From: Flaviflagellibacter rhizophilus
GTDB lineage: Bacteria > Pseudomonadota > Alphaproteobacteria > Rhizobiales > Methylopilaceae
Reading direction: 5' to 3'
Assembly (NCBI RefSeq): GCF_033898525.1
Contig: NZ_JAXAFJ010000004.1
Coordinates: forward strand, 1-64,000
DNA length: 64,000 nt
The position numbers were made by a program, and so were the translations under genes. Shown one piece after another: positions 45,780 through 56,088 of this stretch. Numbering within the stretch: the first letter of the stretch is position 1; every line of letters starts with the position of its first letter. Under the pieces are notes generated by a model. The model ran no database searches. It had not been told where the DNA came from and saw only the letters and a list, made by a program, of their open reading frames with translations.

Positions 45780-46562
45780 ATGGCTAACTTCGACCGCTAT
45801 GGGAATGCCCGCCTCGGCGCAGGCGCCCGCACGGAGGCCGGGGTCATCGATCAGGGCCTCCGGTCCTATATGGGTTCCGTCTATAATTACATGACGATCG
45901 GCCTGGCCATCACCGGCCTGGTCGCCATCGGCGCCTTCATGGCTGCCGTGACGGACAATCCGGCCGGCGCCGCCGCGCAGTACCGCGATGGCGTGTACCT
46001 GACGAGCATCGGCTACGCGCTTTTCGTGAGCCCGCTGAAGTGGGTCATCATGCTGGCGCCCCTGGGCATGGTCTTCTTCCTGTCGGCACGCCTCAACAGC
46101 ATGTCGGTCGGCGCAGCACAGGCCGCGTTCTGGACGTTCGCCGGCCTCATGGGTCTCTCGCTTTCGACGATCTTCCTCGTCTACACGGGTGAGTCGATCG
46201 CGCGGGTGTTCTTCATCACGGCCGCTGCCTTCGGTGCGCTGAGCCTGTTCGGCTACACGACGAAGCGGGACCTCTCGGCATTCGGCACCTTCCTGGTGAT
46301 GGGCCTGTTCGGCCTGATCATCGCCATGCTGGTGAACATCTTCCTGCAGAGCTCGATGATGCAGTTCATCATCTCTGTGGCAGGCGTGCTCGTGTTCTCG
46401 GGTCTCACGGCCTATGACACGCAGCGCATCAAGGAGATGTACTACGCCGAGGCTGACGGCACCTCGCTGGGCCGCATGGCCATCAGCGGCGCGCTCGCCC
46501 TGTACCTCGACTTCATCAACCTCTTCACCATGCTGCTGTCGCTGTTCGGCAATCGCGAGTGA
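45780..46562 (+). CDS. Bax inhibitor-1/YccA family membrane protein (YbhL-like)
   Basis: An integral membrane protein of 260 residues with about seven helices and the family blocks GLRSYMGSVYNYMTIGLAITG (recognisable part YMGSVYNYMTIGLA), GLSLSTIFLVYTG and FSGLTAYDTQRIKEMY. The family includes pH-sensitive calcium leak channels and proteins that affect membrane protein quality control; the role here is unknown. It has its own leader and a terminator 27 bases after the stop, so it is monocistronic. Confidence 0.93.
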   Translation: MANFDRYGNARLGAGARTEAGVIDQGLRSYMGSVYNYMTIGLAITGLVAIGAFMAAVTDNPAGAAAQYRDGVYLTSIGYALFVSPLKWVIMLAPLGMVFFLSARLNSMSVGAAQAAFWTFAGLMGLSLSTIFLVYTGESIARVFFITAAAFGALSLFGYTTKRDLSAFGTFLVMGLFGLIIAMLVNIFLQSSMMQFIISVAGVLVFSGLTAYDTQRIKEMYYAEADGTSLGRMAISGALALYLDFINLFTMLLSLFGNRE

Positions 46563-46585
46563 TGCAGGTCCGCTGAAAAGAACAG

Positions 46586-46614
46586 AAAGCCCCGGCACAG
46601 TCCGGGGCTTTTTT
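46586..46614 (+). terminator. Intrinsic terminator of the Bax inhibitor gene
   Basis: A perfect 10-bp stem (46586-46595 with 46602-46611, 6-base loop) runs into six T residues (46609-46614). Consensus rho-independent terminator. Confidence 0.9.
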
Positions 46615-46626
46615 GTATGCTGAGGC

Positions 46627-47157
46627 ATGATCCGTGCCTCGTCTCCCGCCGACATTTCACACATCACCCGCATCTACGCGGAGGCCGTTCTGCACGGCAC
46701 CGCGACATTCGAGCTTGTACCCCCGGATGACGCGGAGATGGCACGGCGGCGCGCCTCGCTCCTGGAGAGCGGTTTTCCCTTCCTCGTCGCGGATCTCAGC
46801 GGCGAGATTGCGGGATACGCCTACGCCGCCTCCTTCCGCTCCCGGCCTGCCTACGCCTTCACGGTCGAGAATTCGATCTATGTCGCCCGGGCCTGGCAGG
46901 GGAAGGGCATCGGCGGCGCGCTGCTGAACGCGCTGATCGCCGCGTGCGAGATGCGCGGTTTCCGGCAGATGATCGCCGTCATCGGGGACAGCGCCAATGA
47001 GGGATCGGTCGCGCTCCACGCGCGGGCCGGTTTCGAGATGATCGGCACGGCGCGTGCGGTCGGCCGCAAGCACGGCCAGTGGCTGGATACCCCGATGATG
47101 CAGCGGTCGCTGGGCACCGGGGCCCATCAGCCGCCGGAGGATGAACCGACCGGCTGA
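46627..47157 (+). CDS. GNAT N-acetyltransferase (phosphinothricin/methionine sulfoximine type)
   Basis: A protein of 176 residues similar to Pat/MddA-like acetyltransferases. The opening MIRASSPADISHITRIYAEAV and the segment GTATFELVPPD are typical, and acetyl-CoA binds at ARAWQGKGIGGALLNAL (Q/RxxGxG/A motif near 96). FEMIGTARAVGRKHGQWLDT is the family end (GRKHGQWLDT near 147). Natural substrates may be amino-acid analogues such as methionine sulfoximine; some homologues give resistance to phosphinothricin. Confidence 0.9.
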   Translation: MIRASSPADISHITRIYAEAVLHGTATFELVPPDDAEMARRRASLLESGFPFLVADLSGEIAGYAYAASFRSRPAYAFTVENSIYVARAWQGKGIGGALLNALIAACEMRGFRQMIAVIGDSANEGSVALHARAGFEMIGTARAVGRKHGQWLDTPMMQRSLGTGAHQPPEDEPTG

Positions 47158-47229
47158 GCGGGTTCGACGGAACTCAAAGCTCGGTGCTGGGCTTCTTCTG
47201 GTCTGTACTCTTTCAGACCGGAGAAGCTC

Positions 47230-48159
47230 ATGGACCTCGGAAAGATCCTCCAAAGCGTGCTCGGTGGGCAGCTTTCGCAGGGTGGCGGCGGATTCGGCAG
47301 CGGAAGCGCCGGACGCAGCACATCTGGAAACGACTTGGGCAGCCTCGGCGAAGGCCTCGGCGGCGGCGGCTATCAGAGCCAGCCGGATCCACGTTCATCC
47401 GGAGGCGGCCTCGGGGGGCTTGGTGGCCTCGGCGGGCTCGGCGGCCTTGGGGGACTTGGAGGCATGGGGTCCGGCGGGCTCGGTGGCGGGCTCGGAGATC
47501 TAGCCTCGCGAGTCCCGGGCGGCCTCGGTGGTCTCGCGGCCGGTGGCGGCCTCCTGTCGATCCTGCTGGCGGGGCGCAAGGGACGCAGCGGCGGTGGGCT
47601 CCGTGATGGCGGGGGCCTCATCCGCGCTGGCGGCCTCGCCGTGCTCGGCACGCTTGCCTACAAGGCCTACAAGAACTGGGAAGCGCAGCAAGGCGCTGTC
47701 ACCACCCCGCCCCCGGCAAGCCTCCCGACCGAAGCTCCTCCCCGGGGCAGCGGCTTCCACATCGAGGAAGAAAAGGACGGCGAGGGCCGCGAGCTCGGCG
47801 TTGCGCTCGTGCAGGCCATGATCTCCGCCTCGAAGGCCGATGGCCATCTCGATGGCGAGGAAGGCGTCAAGATCCAGCAGCAGATCGCAGAACTCGGCCT
47901 GACCGGCGAGGAGAAGGGTTTCCTGATGGACGCCATCGGCAAGCCTTCCGATGCTGCGGCCATCGCCCGCCTGTCGCGCAGCCGTGAGCAGGGCTCAGAG
48001 CTCTACGTGGCCTCGCGTGCCGCCATCGGCACGCCCGACACGCCGGAAGAGATCGCGTATCTCGACCGTCTCGTGGCCCTTCTGGACCTTCCCCCGGATC
48101 TCGTCTCGCACCTCGACGCACAGGTTGATGCAGCGAGCCGCAGCCTTCCCTCTGCCTGA
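47230..48159 (+). CDS. DUF533 / YebE-like protein with glycine-leucine repeats
   Basis: A protein of 309 residues. The N-terminal third is low-complexity, with about seven GGL units in tandem (LGGLGGLGGLGGLGG near residue 62). A membrane-adjacent segment AGGLAVLGTLAYKAYKNW follows, then the DUF533/TerB-like helical domain (ALVQAMISASKADGHLDGEE, AYLDRLVALLDLP). TerB-like domains bind metals or membrane partners; the role of YebE is unknown. The next gene, DUF3597, lies 28 bases away. Confidence 0.85.
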   Translation: MDLGKILQSVLGGQLSQGGGGFGSGSAGRSTSGNDLGSLGEGLGGGGYQSQPDPRSSGGGLGGLGGLGGLGGLGGLGGMGSGGLGGGLGDLASRVPGGLGGLAAGGGLLSILLAGRKGRSGGGLRDGGGLIRAGGLAVLGTLAYKAYKNWEAQQGAVTTPPPASLPTEAPPRGSGFHIEEEKDGEGRELGVALVQAMISASKADGHLDGEEGVKIQQQIAELGLTGEEKGFLMDAIGKPSDAAAIARLSRSREQGSELYVASRAAIGTPDTPEEIAYLDRLVALLDLPPDLVSHLDAQVDAASRSLPSA

Positions 48160-48187
48160 ACATTCAAGCGAACAAAGGATCTTCGAA

Positions 48188-48676
48188 ATGGGTATTCTCG
48201 GAAAAATCATGAGCTCGATCTTCGGCGGCCCGGCGACGGCCGCACCTGCACAACCGGCTCCCGGCTCCACGCAAGCCGGAGCATCGACGTCCACCACCAC
48301 CAGCCCCAGCGGCGGCGTCGCGCAGCCGGGGATGGCAGCAGGTTCCGCAGGAAGCGCGGCAACGCCCTCCGCGACCTCGGGCACCGGCAGCCCGGCCTCC
48401 ATTCCCGGCGGCGGCCAGAACGTCGATGTCGAAGCCATCATGGAGGAGAAGGTGAAGGCGAAGGGCCAGCAGCTGAACTGGCGCACCTCCATCGTGGACC
48501 TGATGAAGGCGCTCGATCTCGATTCCAGCCTGGCAGCGCGCAAGGAACTGGCGCAGGACCTGAACTACACCGGCGATACCGATGACTCTGCCACGATGAA
48601 TATCTGGCTGCACAAGCAGGTCATGGCGAAGCTGGCGGCGAACGGCGGCAAGGTGCCTGCCGACCTCCAGGGTTGA
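48188..48676 (+). CDS. DUF3597 family protein
   Basis: A protein of 162 residues: conserved start MGILGKIMSSIFGG, a Pro/Ala/Ser/Thr/Gly linker (about 16-75) and a conserved helical C-terminal domain (NWRTSIVDLMKALDLDSSL, ARKELAQDLNYTGD, MNIWLHKQVMAKLAANGGK). This is the DUF3597 signature and has been related to LysM-like or cell-wall-associated proteins only by context. AAGGA precedes the ATG at a good distance. Function unknown. Confidence 0.87.
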   Translation: MGILGKIMSSIFGGPATAAPAQPAPGSTQAGASTSTTTSPSGGVAQPGMAAGSAGSAATPSATSGTGSPASIPGGGQNVDVEAIMEEKVKAKGQQLNWRTSIVDLMKALDLDSSLAARKELAQDLNYTGDTDDSATMNIWLHKQVMAKLAANGGKVPADLQG

Positions 48677-48761
48677 TGCCCTTGGCCCGCGGCGTCGTTC
48701 GCGGGCCATCCACCCCCGGAATACACTGGAAAAACGCGACCATCGGCGTTAAGCCGTCATC

Positions 48762-48941
48762 ATGAGCGAAACGACGAAGAACAAGCTGGCCGCGCTTCAG
48801 GAGCGGCTTATCGAGGCCCAGAAGATTCTGGTGATGCAGGCGGCGGAGGCCGACGTGCTGCCCTCGGACAATGCGCTGCGCAAGATCGCGGATCTTGAGC
48901 TGACCATCAGCGCTGTGGAAGCCCTCTCTGACGAGAGCTAG
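48762..48941 (+). CDS. Small helical hypothetical protein, 59 residues
   Basis: A short intact gene just before DUF2794, found by reading the frame from ATG 48762 to TAG 48941. The protein is a single amphipathic helical run (NKLAALQERLIEAQKILV, ALRKIADLELTISAVEAL) with a Pro-containing break in the middle and acidic end. Coding quality is good (clean codon use, no low complexity) although no strong ribosome-binding site is seen. I do not recognise the family. Confidence 0.6.
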   Translation: MSETTKNKLAALQERLIEAQKILVMQAAEADVLPSDNALRKIADLELTISAVEALSDES

Positions 48942-48944
48942 GCT

Positions 48945-49328
48945 CTAGCCTGCGACAAGGCGGACCTTCCGGTCCAGCACGGCGAGCACCCGATCCAGTT
49001 CGTTGCCGCGCTTCAGGATAAGACCTGTCGCGGCCACCACCGAATACATGCCCTGCCGCTGGCGAAGCGCAGGGTTTTTCTCGATCCTGTACAGCGGCAT
49101 CTCGCCCATGTGCCGGAACAGCGAGAACACGGCCCGCTCCTTCAGCATGTCGATGGCGTAATCGCGCATCTCTCCGGACGCGACCAGACGGCCGTAGACG
49201 TTGAGAATGTCGCGCAATTCGTGGCGATTGAAGGAGACCGTGAGGGGAGCCGCCGCCGTTGCCGCAGTGTCCGTCTGCTGCCCGTTCCGGCGGTCGCGGA
49301 AACTGTCCAGCGCTTCGATATCACCCAT
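48945..49328 (-). CDS. DUF2794 family protein
   Basis: A protein of 127 residues typical of alphaproteobacteria: the conserved stretch SFNRHELRDILNVYGRLVASGEMRDYAIDML (recognisable as FNRHELRDILNVYGR near residue 33) is followed by FSLFRHMGEMPLYRIEK and MYSVVAATGLILKRG. The family has no assigned function. GAGGTG precedes the ATG at 49328; a GTG at 49334 is an alternative start. Convergent with the 59-residue gene. Confidence 0.88.
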   Translation of the reverse strand: MGDIEALDSFRDRRNGQQTDTAATAAAPLTVSFNRHELRDILNVYGRLVASGEMRDYAIDMLKERAVFSLFRHMGEMPLYRIEKNPALRQRQGMYSVVAATGLILKRGNELDRVLAVLDRKVRLVAG

Positions 49329-49515
49329 GCGCACCTCGTTTTCATCCCGCTGTCATGATCGTACCGGGAGGGGTCGGGTTCAAGGGGTATGGGCGCGCAC
49401 GGGCACTTGAGCGTGCTCTTCGTTCTCAAAGGAAGTCACGCCCTCAACACGCCGCCAACTTTCTTATTTCCGCCGCGATGCAGCCCTTCGGCCGCCGCAC
49501 CCGTTGGGCACATTG

Positions 49516-49660
49516 TGGATGTTGCCTCGGTGCCCGGTCATCCAGATCGTCCGTTTCCAGCCCCCCAGCCCCAAGGCGGTTAGGGTGGCCGGGTCTACCG
49601 ATCCCTGCCATCGTCAGATAGGCAGATCCTGAGAGGGCCGGTTCGCCGGCCCCTTTTTTT
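49516..49660 (+). ncRNA. Candidate small RNA with intrinsic terminator
   Basis: The gap 49335-49669 contains no convincing coding sequence, yet ends on the plus strand in a perfect terminator that no plus-strand gene uses. Upstream of it the RNA can form a long interrupted hairpin: GATG (49518-49521) with CATC (49609-49612), and CGGT-CCCGG (49528-49537) with CCGGG-ACCG (49589-49600), enclosing about 50 bases. The rod-like shape with internal bubbles recalls 6S RNA, although the span is short for it. It is also distinct from SRP RNA, whose GGAAG/GCAGCC core is absent. The 5' end is not defined; I place it at the base of the hairpin. Confidence 0.45.
49635..49660 (+). terminator. UUCG-capped intrinsic terminator
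   Basis: A 7-bp GGGCCGG/CCGGCCC stem (49635-49641 with 49646-49652) closed by a TTCG tetraloop, then C and seven T residues (49654-49660). The T-run shows it works on the plus strand only, so it does not serve the minus-strand DUF1223 gene beside it. Confidence 0.9.
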
Positions 49661-49669
49661 GTCCGGAGC

Positions 49670-50389
49670 TCAATGCGCGGCGAAGCCGAGGATGGCGCCC
49701 GGCATGCTGCCGGAGCCTTCCTGCACCACGACGACGAAGTGGTCGGCATCGGCCGGCACCACTTCTTCCCGCGCGATGGCGAAATGCGCGGACTTGCCGG
49801 TCCAGGAGCCGAGGCGCGTCATCTTCCGCACCACGTTCGTGTATGTCAGCGTGTGGTGCGCATTCTGGCCGCGCTCCACCGTCACGCTCTTGCTGCGCGA
49901 TACGGCGAACAGCCACACCTCCGCTTCACCGGCAGGTGCATGGTCACCGACCTCGACATCTATCTGGCCGTCGGCGTCCTGCACCCGGATCGCGGCAGGA
50001 TGCTCCGGCCGGGCGGACGCGTGCTGGATCGCCTGTTCGAGCCCCGCCTTGTCGCTTCCGATGATGGATTGCGTGCCGTTTACGACAATCTGCGGCGTGT
50101 AGACCTTGCGCTCGCTGCGGGCGAGCGCGTAGGCGCGCTGGCGGGCCGTATGCGCCGAACTGCCGAGCGTGTCCTTCCAGCCCAGATAATCCCAGTAATC
50201 CACCGGGAAGGTCAGGAGCAGCACATCGCCCTTGACCGCCTTCTCCGCCGCCAGGCGATCCCCCTTCGGGCTCACGGCGCAGCCCTGGCTGGTGAACAGC
50301 TCAAGCAGGACCGGCTCCGCCGCGCAGGGCGCGGCAGCCAAGGTCACGAGGAACGGCAGAGCCGAGAAGCTGGGAAGGGAAAAGGACAT
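49670..50389 (-). CDS. DUF1223 family exported protein
   Basis: A thioredoxin-like protein of 239 residues with a signal peptide (about 1-24, CAA/EP). The family normally carries a CxxC-type motif in LFTSQGCSSCPPAD; here the sequence is LFTSQGCAVSPKGD, so Cys37 is kept but the partner is Ser40. Later blocks are normal (FPVDYWDYLGWKDTL, YTPQIVVNG, VFAVSR-like LFAVSRSK, VVVVQEGSGSMPGAILG). It follows acnA on the minus strand. Redox or chaperone role is inferred only from the fold. Confidence 0.88.
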   Translation of the reverse strand: MSFSLPSFSALPFLVTLAAAPCAAEPVLLELFTSQGCAVSPKGDRLAAEKAVKGDVLLLTFPVDYWDYLGWKDTLGSSAHTARQRAYALARSERKVYTPQIVVNGTQSIIGSDKAGLEQAIQHASARPEHPAAIRVQDADGQIDVEVGDHAPAGEAEVWLFAVSRSKSVTVERGQNAHHTLTYTNVVRKMTRLGSWTGKSAHFAIAREEVVPADADHFVVVVQEGSGSMPGAILGFAAH

Positions 50390-50448
50390 GCGGGATAAAT
50401 AAGCCAGCCTCGCGCCCGTGGTGGTCACGAGCGCGAGAGAGGCATGAT

Positions 50449-53136
<2,688 letters not shown>

Positions 53137-53301
53137 GATGGCTGGCCCTTTCGCCGGACGGCTCGCCGAGGTGTGCTCCCGGCTTGAAAATCACTGGCCC
53201 GGACGGTGCGGAACCCGCACCGGGGCCAACTCTGCATTCAGTATAGGCACCGCCTTCGAATCCTTCCAGACAAAGGCGCGCCCCGTGCGGTGTGATCTGG
53301 C

Positions 53302-53907
53302 ATGCGCCTGAAGGCAGAGCGTCTTTCTATCGAGCGTGGCGAGCGTCTGGTCCTGCGCGGGGTCTCGTTCGATCTCGGCCCCGGCGATGCGCTGGTGGTG
53401 ACGGGACCGAACGGCGCCGGCAAATCCACTCTGCTGCGAGCTCTGGCCTATCTCCTGCCGGCAGACGAGGGACGCGTAGTTCTGGAGGGTATGCCGGAAG
53501 AGACACTGCCCGCCGAGCACGTCCATCTGCTCGGTCATGCCGACGCGGTGAAGGGAGCGCTGACGGCGCTGGAAAACCTCGATCTATGGGCGGGCCTGCT
53601 GGGCGGCTCAGGCAGCGAACCCTCCGATGCCCTGGAGGCCGTAGGCCTTGGCCATGCCGGCGATCTCCCGGCCAGCGTCCTGTCCGCTGGTCAGCGGCGC
53701 CGCCTCTCCATGGCTCGCCTTCTCGTCGCCCGCCGCGCCGTCTGGCTGCTCGACGAACCCGCCACCGCGCTCGACACCGATGGCTTGTCGCGCCTTGCCC
53801 ACCTTGTTGCCGGTCATCGCTCCGAGGGCGGCATTGTGGTGGCCGCGACCCATGCCGATCTTGGCTGGCCGGGCGAGACCCGCATGGTTCTGGGTCAAGC
53901 CGTATGA
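53302..53907 (+). CDS. ccmA: Heme exporter ATP-binding protein CcmA
   Basis: The ATPase of the CcmABCD complex, which releases holo-CcmE during cytochrome c maturation. 201 residues with Walker A VTGPNGAGKSTLLRAL (near 34), signature LSAGQRRRLSMARLL and Walker B VWLLDEPATALD. First gene of a ccmA-B-C-D-G operon in which each gene overlaps the next by four bases. Confidence 0.95.
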   Translation: MRLKAERLSIERGERLVLRGVSFDLGPGDALVVTGPNGAGKSTLLRALAYLLPADEGRVVLEGMPEETLPAEHVHLLGHADAVKGALTALENLDLWAGLLGGSGSEPSDALEAVGLGHAGDLPASVLSAGQRRRLSMARLLVARRAVWLLDEPATALDTDGLSRLAHLVAGHRSEGGIVVAATHADLGWPGETRMVLGQAV

Positions 53908-54572
53908 CGGGCGTGCTCTTGGCCGTCATGCGGCGCGATTTCCTGCTGCTGCTCCGCTCGGGAGGCGGCTTCGGCCTGCCGCTCGTGTTCTTCCTCAGCG
54001 TCGTCGCCGTCACGCCCTTCGCCATCGGCCCGGACCTTGTCCTGCTGGCGCGTATCGGCCCGGCCATCCTGTGGATTGCGGCGCTGCTGTCCACGCTCAT
54101 CGGGCTCGACCGGCTGTTCGGCGCGGATGCGGAAGACGGCTCCCTCGATCTGCTGTTCGCAGCACCGGCCCCCCTGCCTCTCATCGTGCTGGCCAAGATC
54201 GCCGCGCACTGGCTGGCGACCGGCCTGCCGCTCGCGGTTGCGGCGCCGCTGCTCGGCCTGCTGCTGAACCTCCCCGGCCCTACGCTTGGGGCTGTCACCC
54301 TGACGCTGTTGATCGGCACGCCGGCGCTGACGCTTCTTGGTGCTGTCGGCGCAGCCCTGACCGTGGGGCTGAAGCGCGGCGGACTGCTGCTGCCCGTGCT
54401 GGTGATGCCACTGACCGTGCCGGCCGTCATCTTCGGAGTTGCGGCCACGGAGAACGCCGTCTCCGCAAACCCAGTGTTCGCTCCCATGGCACTCCTGCTC
54501 GGCGTGACCCTGGCCAGCCTTGTGCTGGCGCCGATCGCCGCAGCCGCCGCGCTACGGGGGGCGCAGGGGTGA
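53904..54572 (+). CDS. ccmB: Heme exporter protein CcmB
   Basis: The membrane subunit of CcmAB, 222 residues with six hydrophobic segments. RRDFLLLLRSGGGFGLPLVFF at the start, LDRLFGADAEDGSLDLL (near 70) and the late VIFGVAATENA block are typical. Starts by ATGA overlap with ccmA. Confidence 0.94.
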   Translation: MTGVLLAVMRRDFLLLLRSGGGFGLPLVFFLSVVAVTPFAIGPDLVLLARIGPAILWIAALLSTLIGLDRLFGADAEDGSLDLLFAAPAPLPLIVLAKIAAHWLATGLPLAVAAPLLGLLLNLPGPTLGAVTLTLLIGTPALTLLGAVGAALTVGLKRGGLLLPVLVMPLTVPAVIFGVAATENAVSANPVFAPMALLLGVTLASLVLAPIAAAAALRGAQG

Positions 54573-55342
54573 GCGCGCCATTGCCAGCCCCCGGAGGCGC
54601 CGCTACACCGCAGGGCATGATCTCGCTCGCCAACCCTGCCCGGTTCGGGGCCATCGCGGCACGGCTGCTGCCCTGGCTGTGGGGCGCGACCGGGCTGCTG
54701 CTGGCTGTCGGCATGTGGCAGGCCTTTTTCGTGGCGCCGGCGGACTACCAGCAGGGCGACACCGTCCGCATCATGTTCATCCACGTGCCGGCTGCGTGGC
54801 TGTCGCTGATGGCCTGGACCATCATGTCGGCGGCGAGCCTCGGCGTGCTGGTCTGGCGGCATCCGCTGGCCGATGTCGCAGCCGGAGCCGCCGCACCTTT
54901 GGGCGCTGCCTTCACCCTGATCGCGCTCGTCACAGGTTCGCTTTGGGGGCGCCCGATGTGGGGAACCTATTGGGTGTGGGACGCGCGGCTGACTTCCGAG
55001 CTCGTCCTGTTCCTGATGTATCTCGGCGTCATCGCGCTTCGCGCTGCGATGGACGAGCCGGCCCGCGCCGCACGCCTTGTTGCGATCCTGACCTTGGTCG
55101 GGTTCGTCAACATACCCATCGTCAAGTTCTCGGTGGACTGGTGGAACACGCTGCACCAGCCGGCCTCGGTGTTCCGGGCCGGCGGATCGACCATCCACCC
55201 GTCCATTCTCGTTCCGCTGCTGGTGAACGCCATCGCCTTCACGCTGCTGTTCTTCAGCCTGCATCTCTCCGGGATGCGGACGGAATTGATCCGGAGGCGG
55301 CTGCGCGGCCTGCGGCTGCGCGCGGCAAGGAGCGGCGCGTGA
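54569..55342 (+). CDS. ccmC: Heme transporter CcmC
   Basis: The heme-handling protein that loads heme onto CcmE, 257 residues with six helices. The tryptophan-rich motif WGTYWVWDARLTSELV (near 133) binds heme, flanked by histidines in FIHVPAAW and HQPASV. It starts at GTG 54569 by GTGA overlap with ccmB; an internal ATG at 54617 has no ribosome-binding site. Confidence 0.95.
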   Translation: MSAPLPAPGGAATPQGMISLANPARFGAIAARLLPWLWGATGLLLAVGMWQAFFVAPADYQQGDTVRIMFIHVPAAWLSLMAWTIMSAASLGVLVWRHPLADVAAGAAAPLGAAFTLIALVTGSLWGRPMWGTYWVWDARLTSELVLFLMYLGVIALRAAMDEPARAARLVAILTLVGFVNIPIVKFSVDWWNTLHQPASVFRAGGSTIHPSILVPLLVNAIAFTLLFFSLHLSGMRTELIRRRLRGLRLRAARSGA

Positions 55343-55488
55343 CCCATGCCGGCTTCATCGTCGCCGCCTATCTGTTCACCGGCGCGGTGCTGACCGCACT
55401 CGTGGTCTGGAGCGTGGTGGAACATCGGCGCCAGCGTTCCGCGCTCGCAAAGCTCGAGGCCCGTCTGGGACGGAGCGACGCGGAATGA
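55339..55488 (+). CDS. ccmD: Heme exporter protein CcmD
   Basis: A single-span protein of 49 residues (hydrophobic part FIVAAYLFTGAVLTALVVW, then EHRRQRSALAKLEAR). It helps release holo-CcmE from CcmC. It starts at GTG by overlap with ccmC and ends inside the ccmG start. Too short to be found by similarity alone, but position is decisive. Confidence 0.92.
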   Translation: MTHAGFIVAAYLFTGAVLTALVVWSVVEHRRQRSALAKLEARLGRSDAE

Positions 55489-56072
55489 GCGGCCGACGGC
55501 TTCTGCTCGCCGTGCCGGCGCTGATCGTTCTCGGCCTCTGCGTGCTTTTCTATGTCAGGCTCTTCGCGGGCGATCCCTCGGCCATTCCGTCGGCGCTGAT
55601 CGGGCGGCCGGCGCCGGAGTTCACGTTGCCCCCGTTGGAGGGGCTGACGGAAAAGGACGGCACGCCCGTTCCCGGCCTGTCCCGCGCAGATCTCGGCAAT
55701 GGCCGCATCACCATCGTCAATGTGTGGGCCTCATGGTGCGCACCGTGCCGTCAGGAGCATCCCCTGCTGATGCGGCTGTCCGAGCTCGGGCGGGCCCGCA
55801 TCGTGGGCATCGCCTACAAGGACGAGCCGGACAATGCGCGGGGCTTCCTGCAGGAGCTGGGCAACCCGTTCGCCGCCATCGGCATGGACAAGGCCGGCCG
55901 CGCCGCCATCGATTGGGGCGTCTATGGCGTGCCTGAGACCTTCATCATCGGGAAGGACGGCCGCATCGCCTACAAGCATATCGGCCCGTTGAGCGAGGCC
56001 GCGCTGACGGAGATCATCCTGCCGGAGATCGAGAAGGCGGAACGCGGCACGGCGCAGGCGGGTCTGCGCTGA
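55485..56072 (+). CDS. ccmG: Thiol:disulfide interchange protein CcmG (DsbE)
   Basis: A membrane-anchored thioredoxin of 195 residues that keeps apocytochrome c cysteines reduced. One N-terminal helix (about 5-25), GRPAPEFTLPPLEG, the active site WCAPC (Cys85, Cys88), and the cis-proline loop YGVPETF. Last of the ccmABCDG operon; ccmE, ccmF and ccmH are elsewhere, as in many Rhizobiales. Confidence 0.95.
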   Translation: MSGRRLLLAVPALIVLGLCVLFYVRLFAGDPSAIPSALIGRPAPEFTLPPLEGLTEKDGTPVPGLSRADLGNGRITIVNVWASWCAPCRQEHPLLMRLSELGRARIVGIAYKDEPDNARGFLQELGNPFAAIGMDKAGRAAIDWGVYGVPETFIIGKDGRIAYKHIGPLSEAALTEIILPEIEKAERGTAQAGLR

Positions 56073-56088
56073 AGCGCACCAAGTGAGT

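Noticed and set aside
47401..47500. Tandem repeats considered as a CRISPR or other array
   Set aside because: The 9-base units are in frame and encode GGL repeats of the DUF533 protein; there are no spacers.
49259..49621. Plus-strand frames in the gap before DUF1223
   Set aside because: No ribosome-binding sites, arginine/proline-rich, and several frames equally open; the region is better read as non-coding with a small RNA.
49516..49660. Firm assignment as 6S RNA or SRP RNA
   Set aside because: SRP RNA core sequences are absent, and the hairpin span is short for 6S; left as a candidate small RNA of open class.
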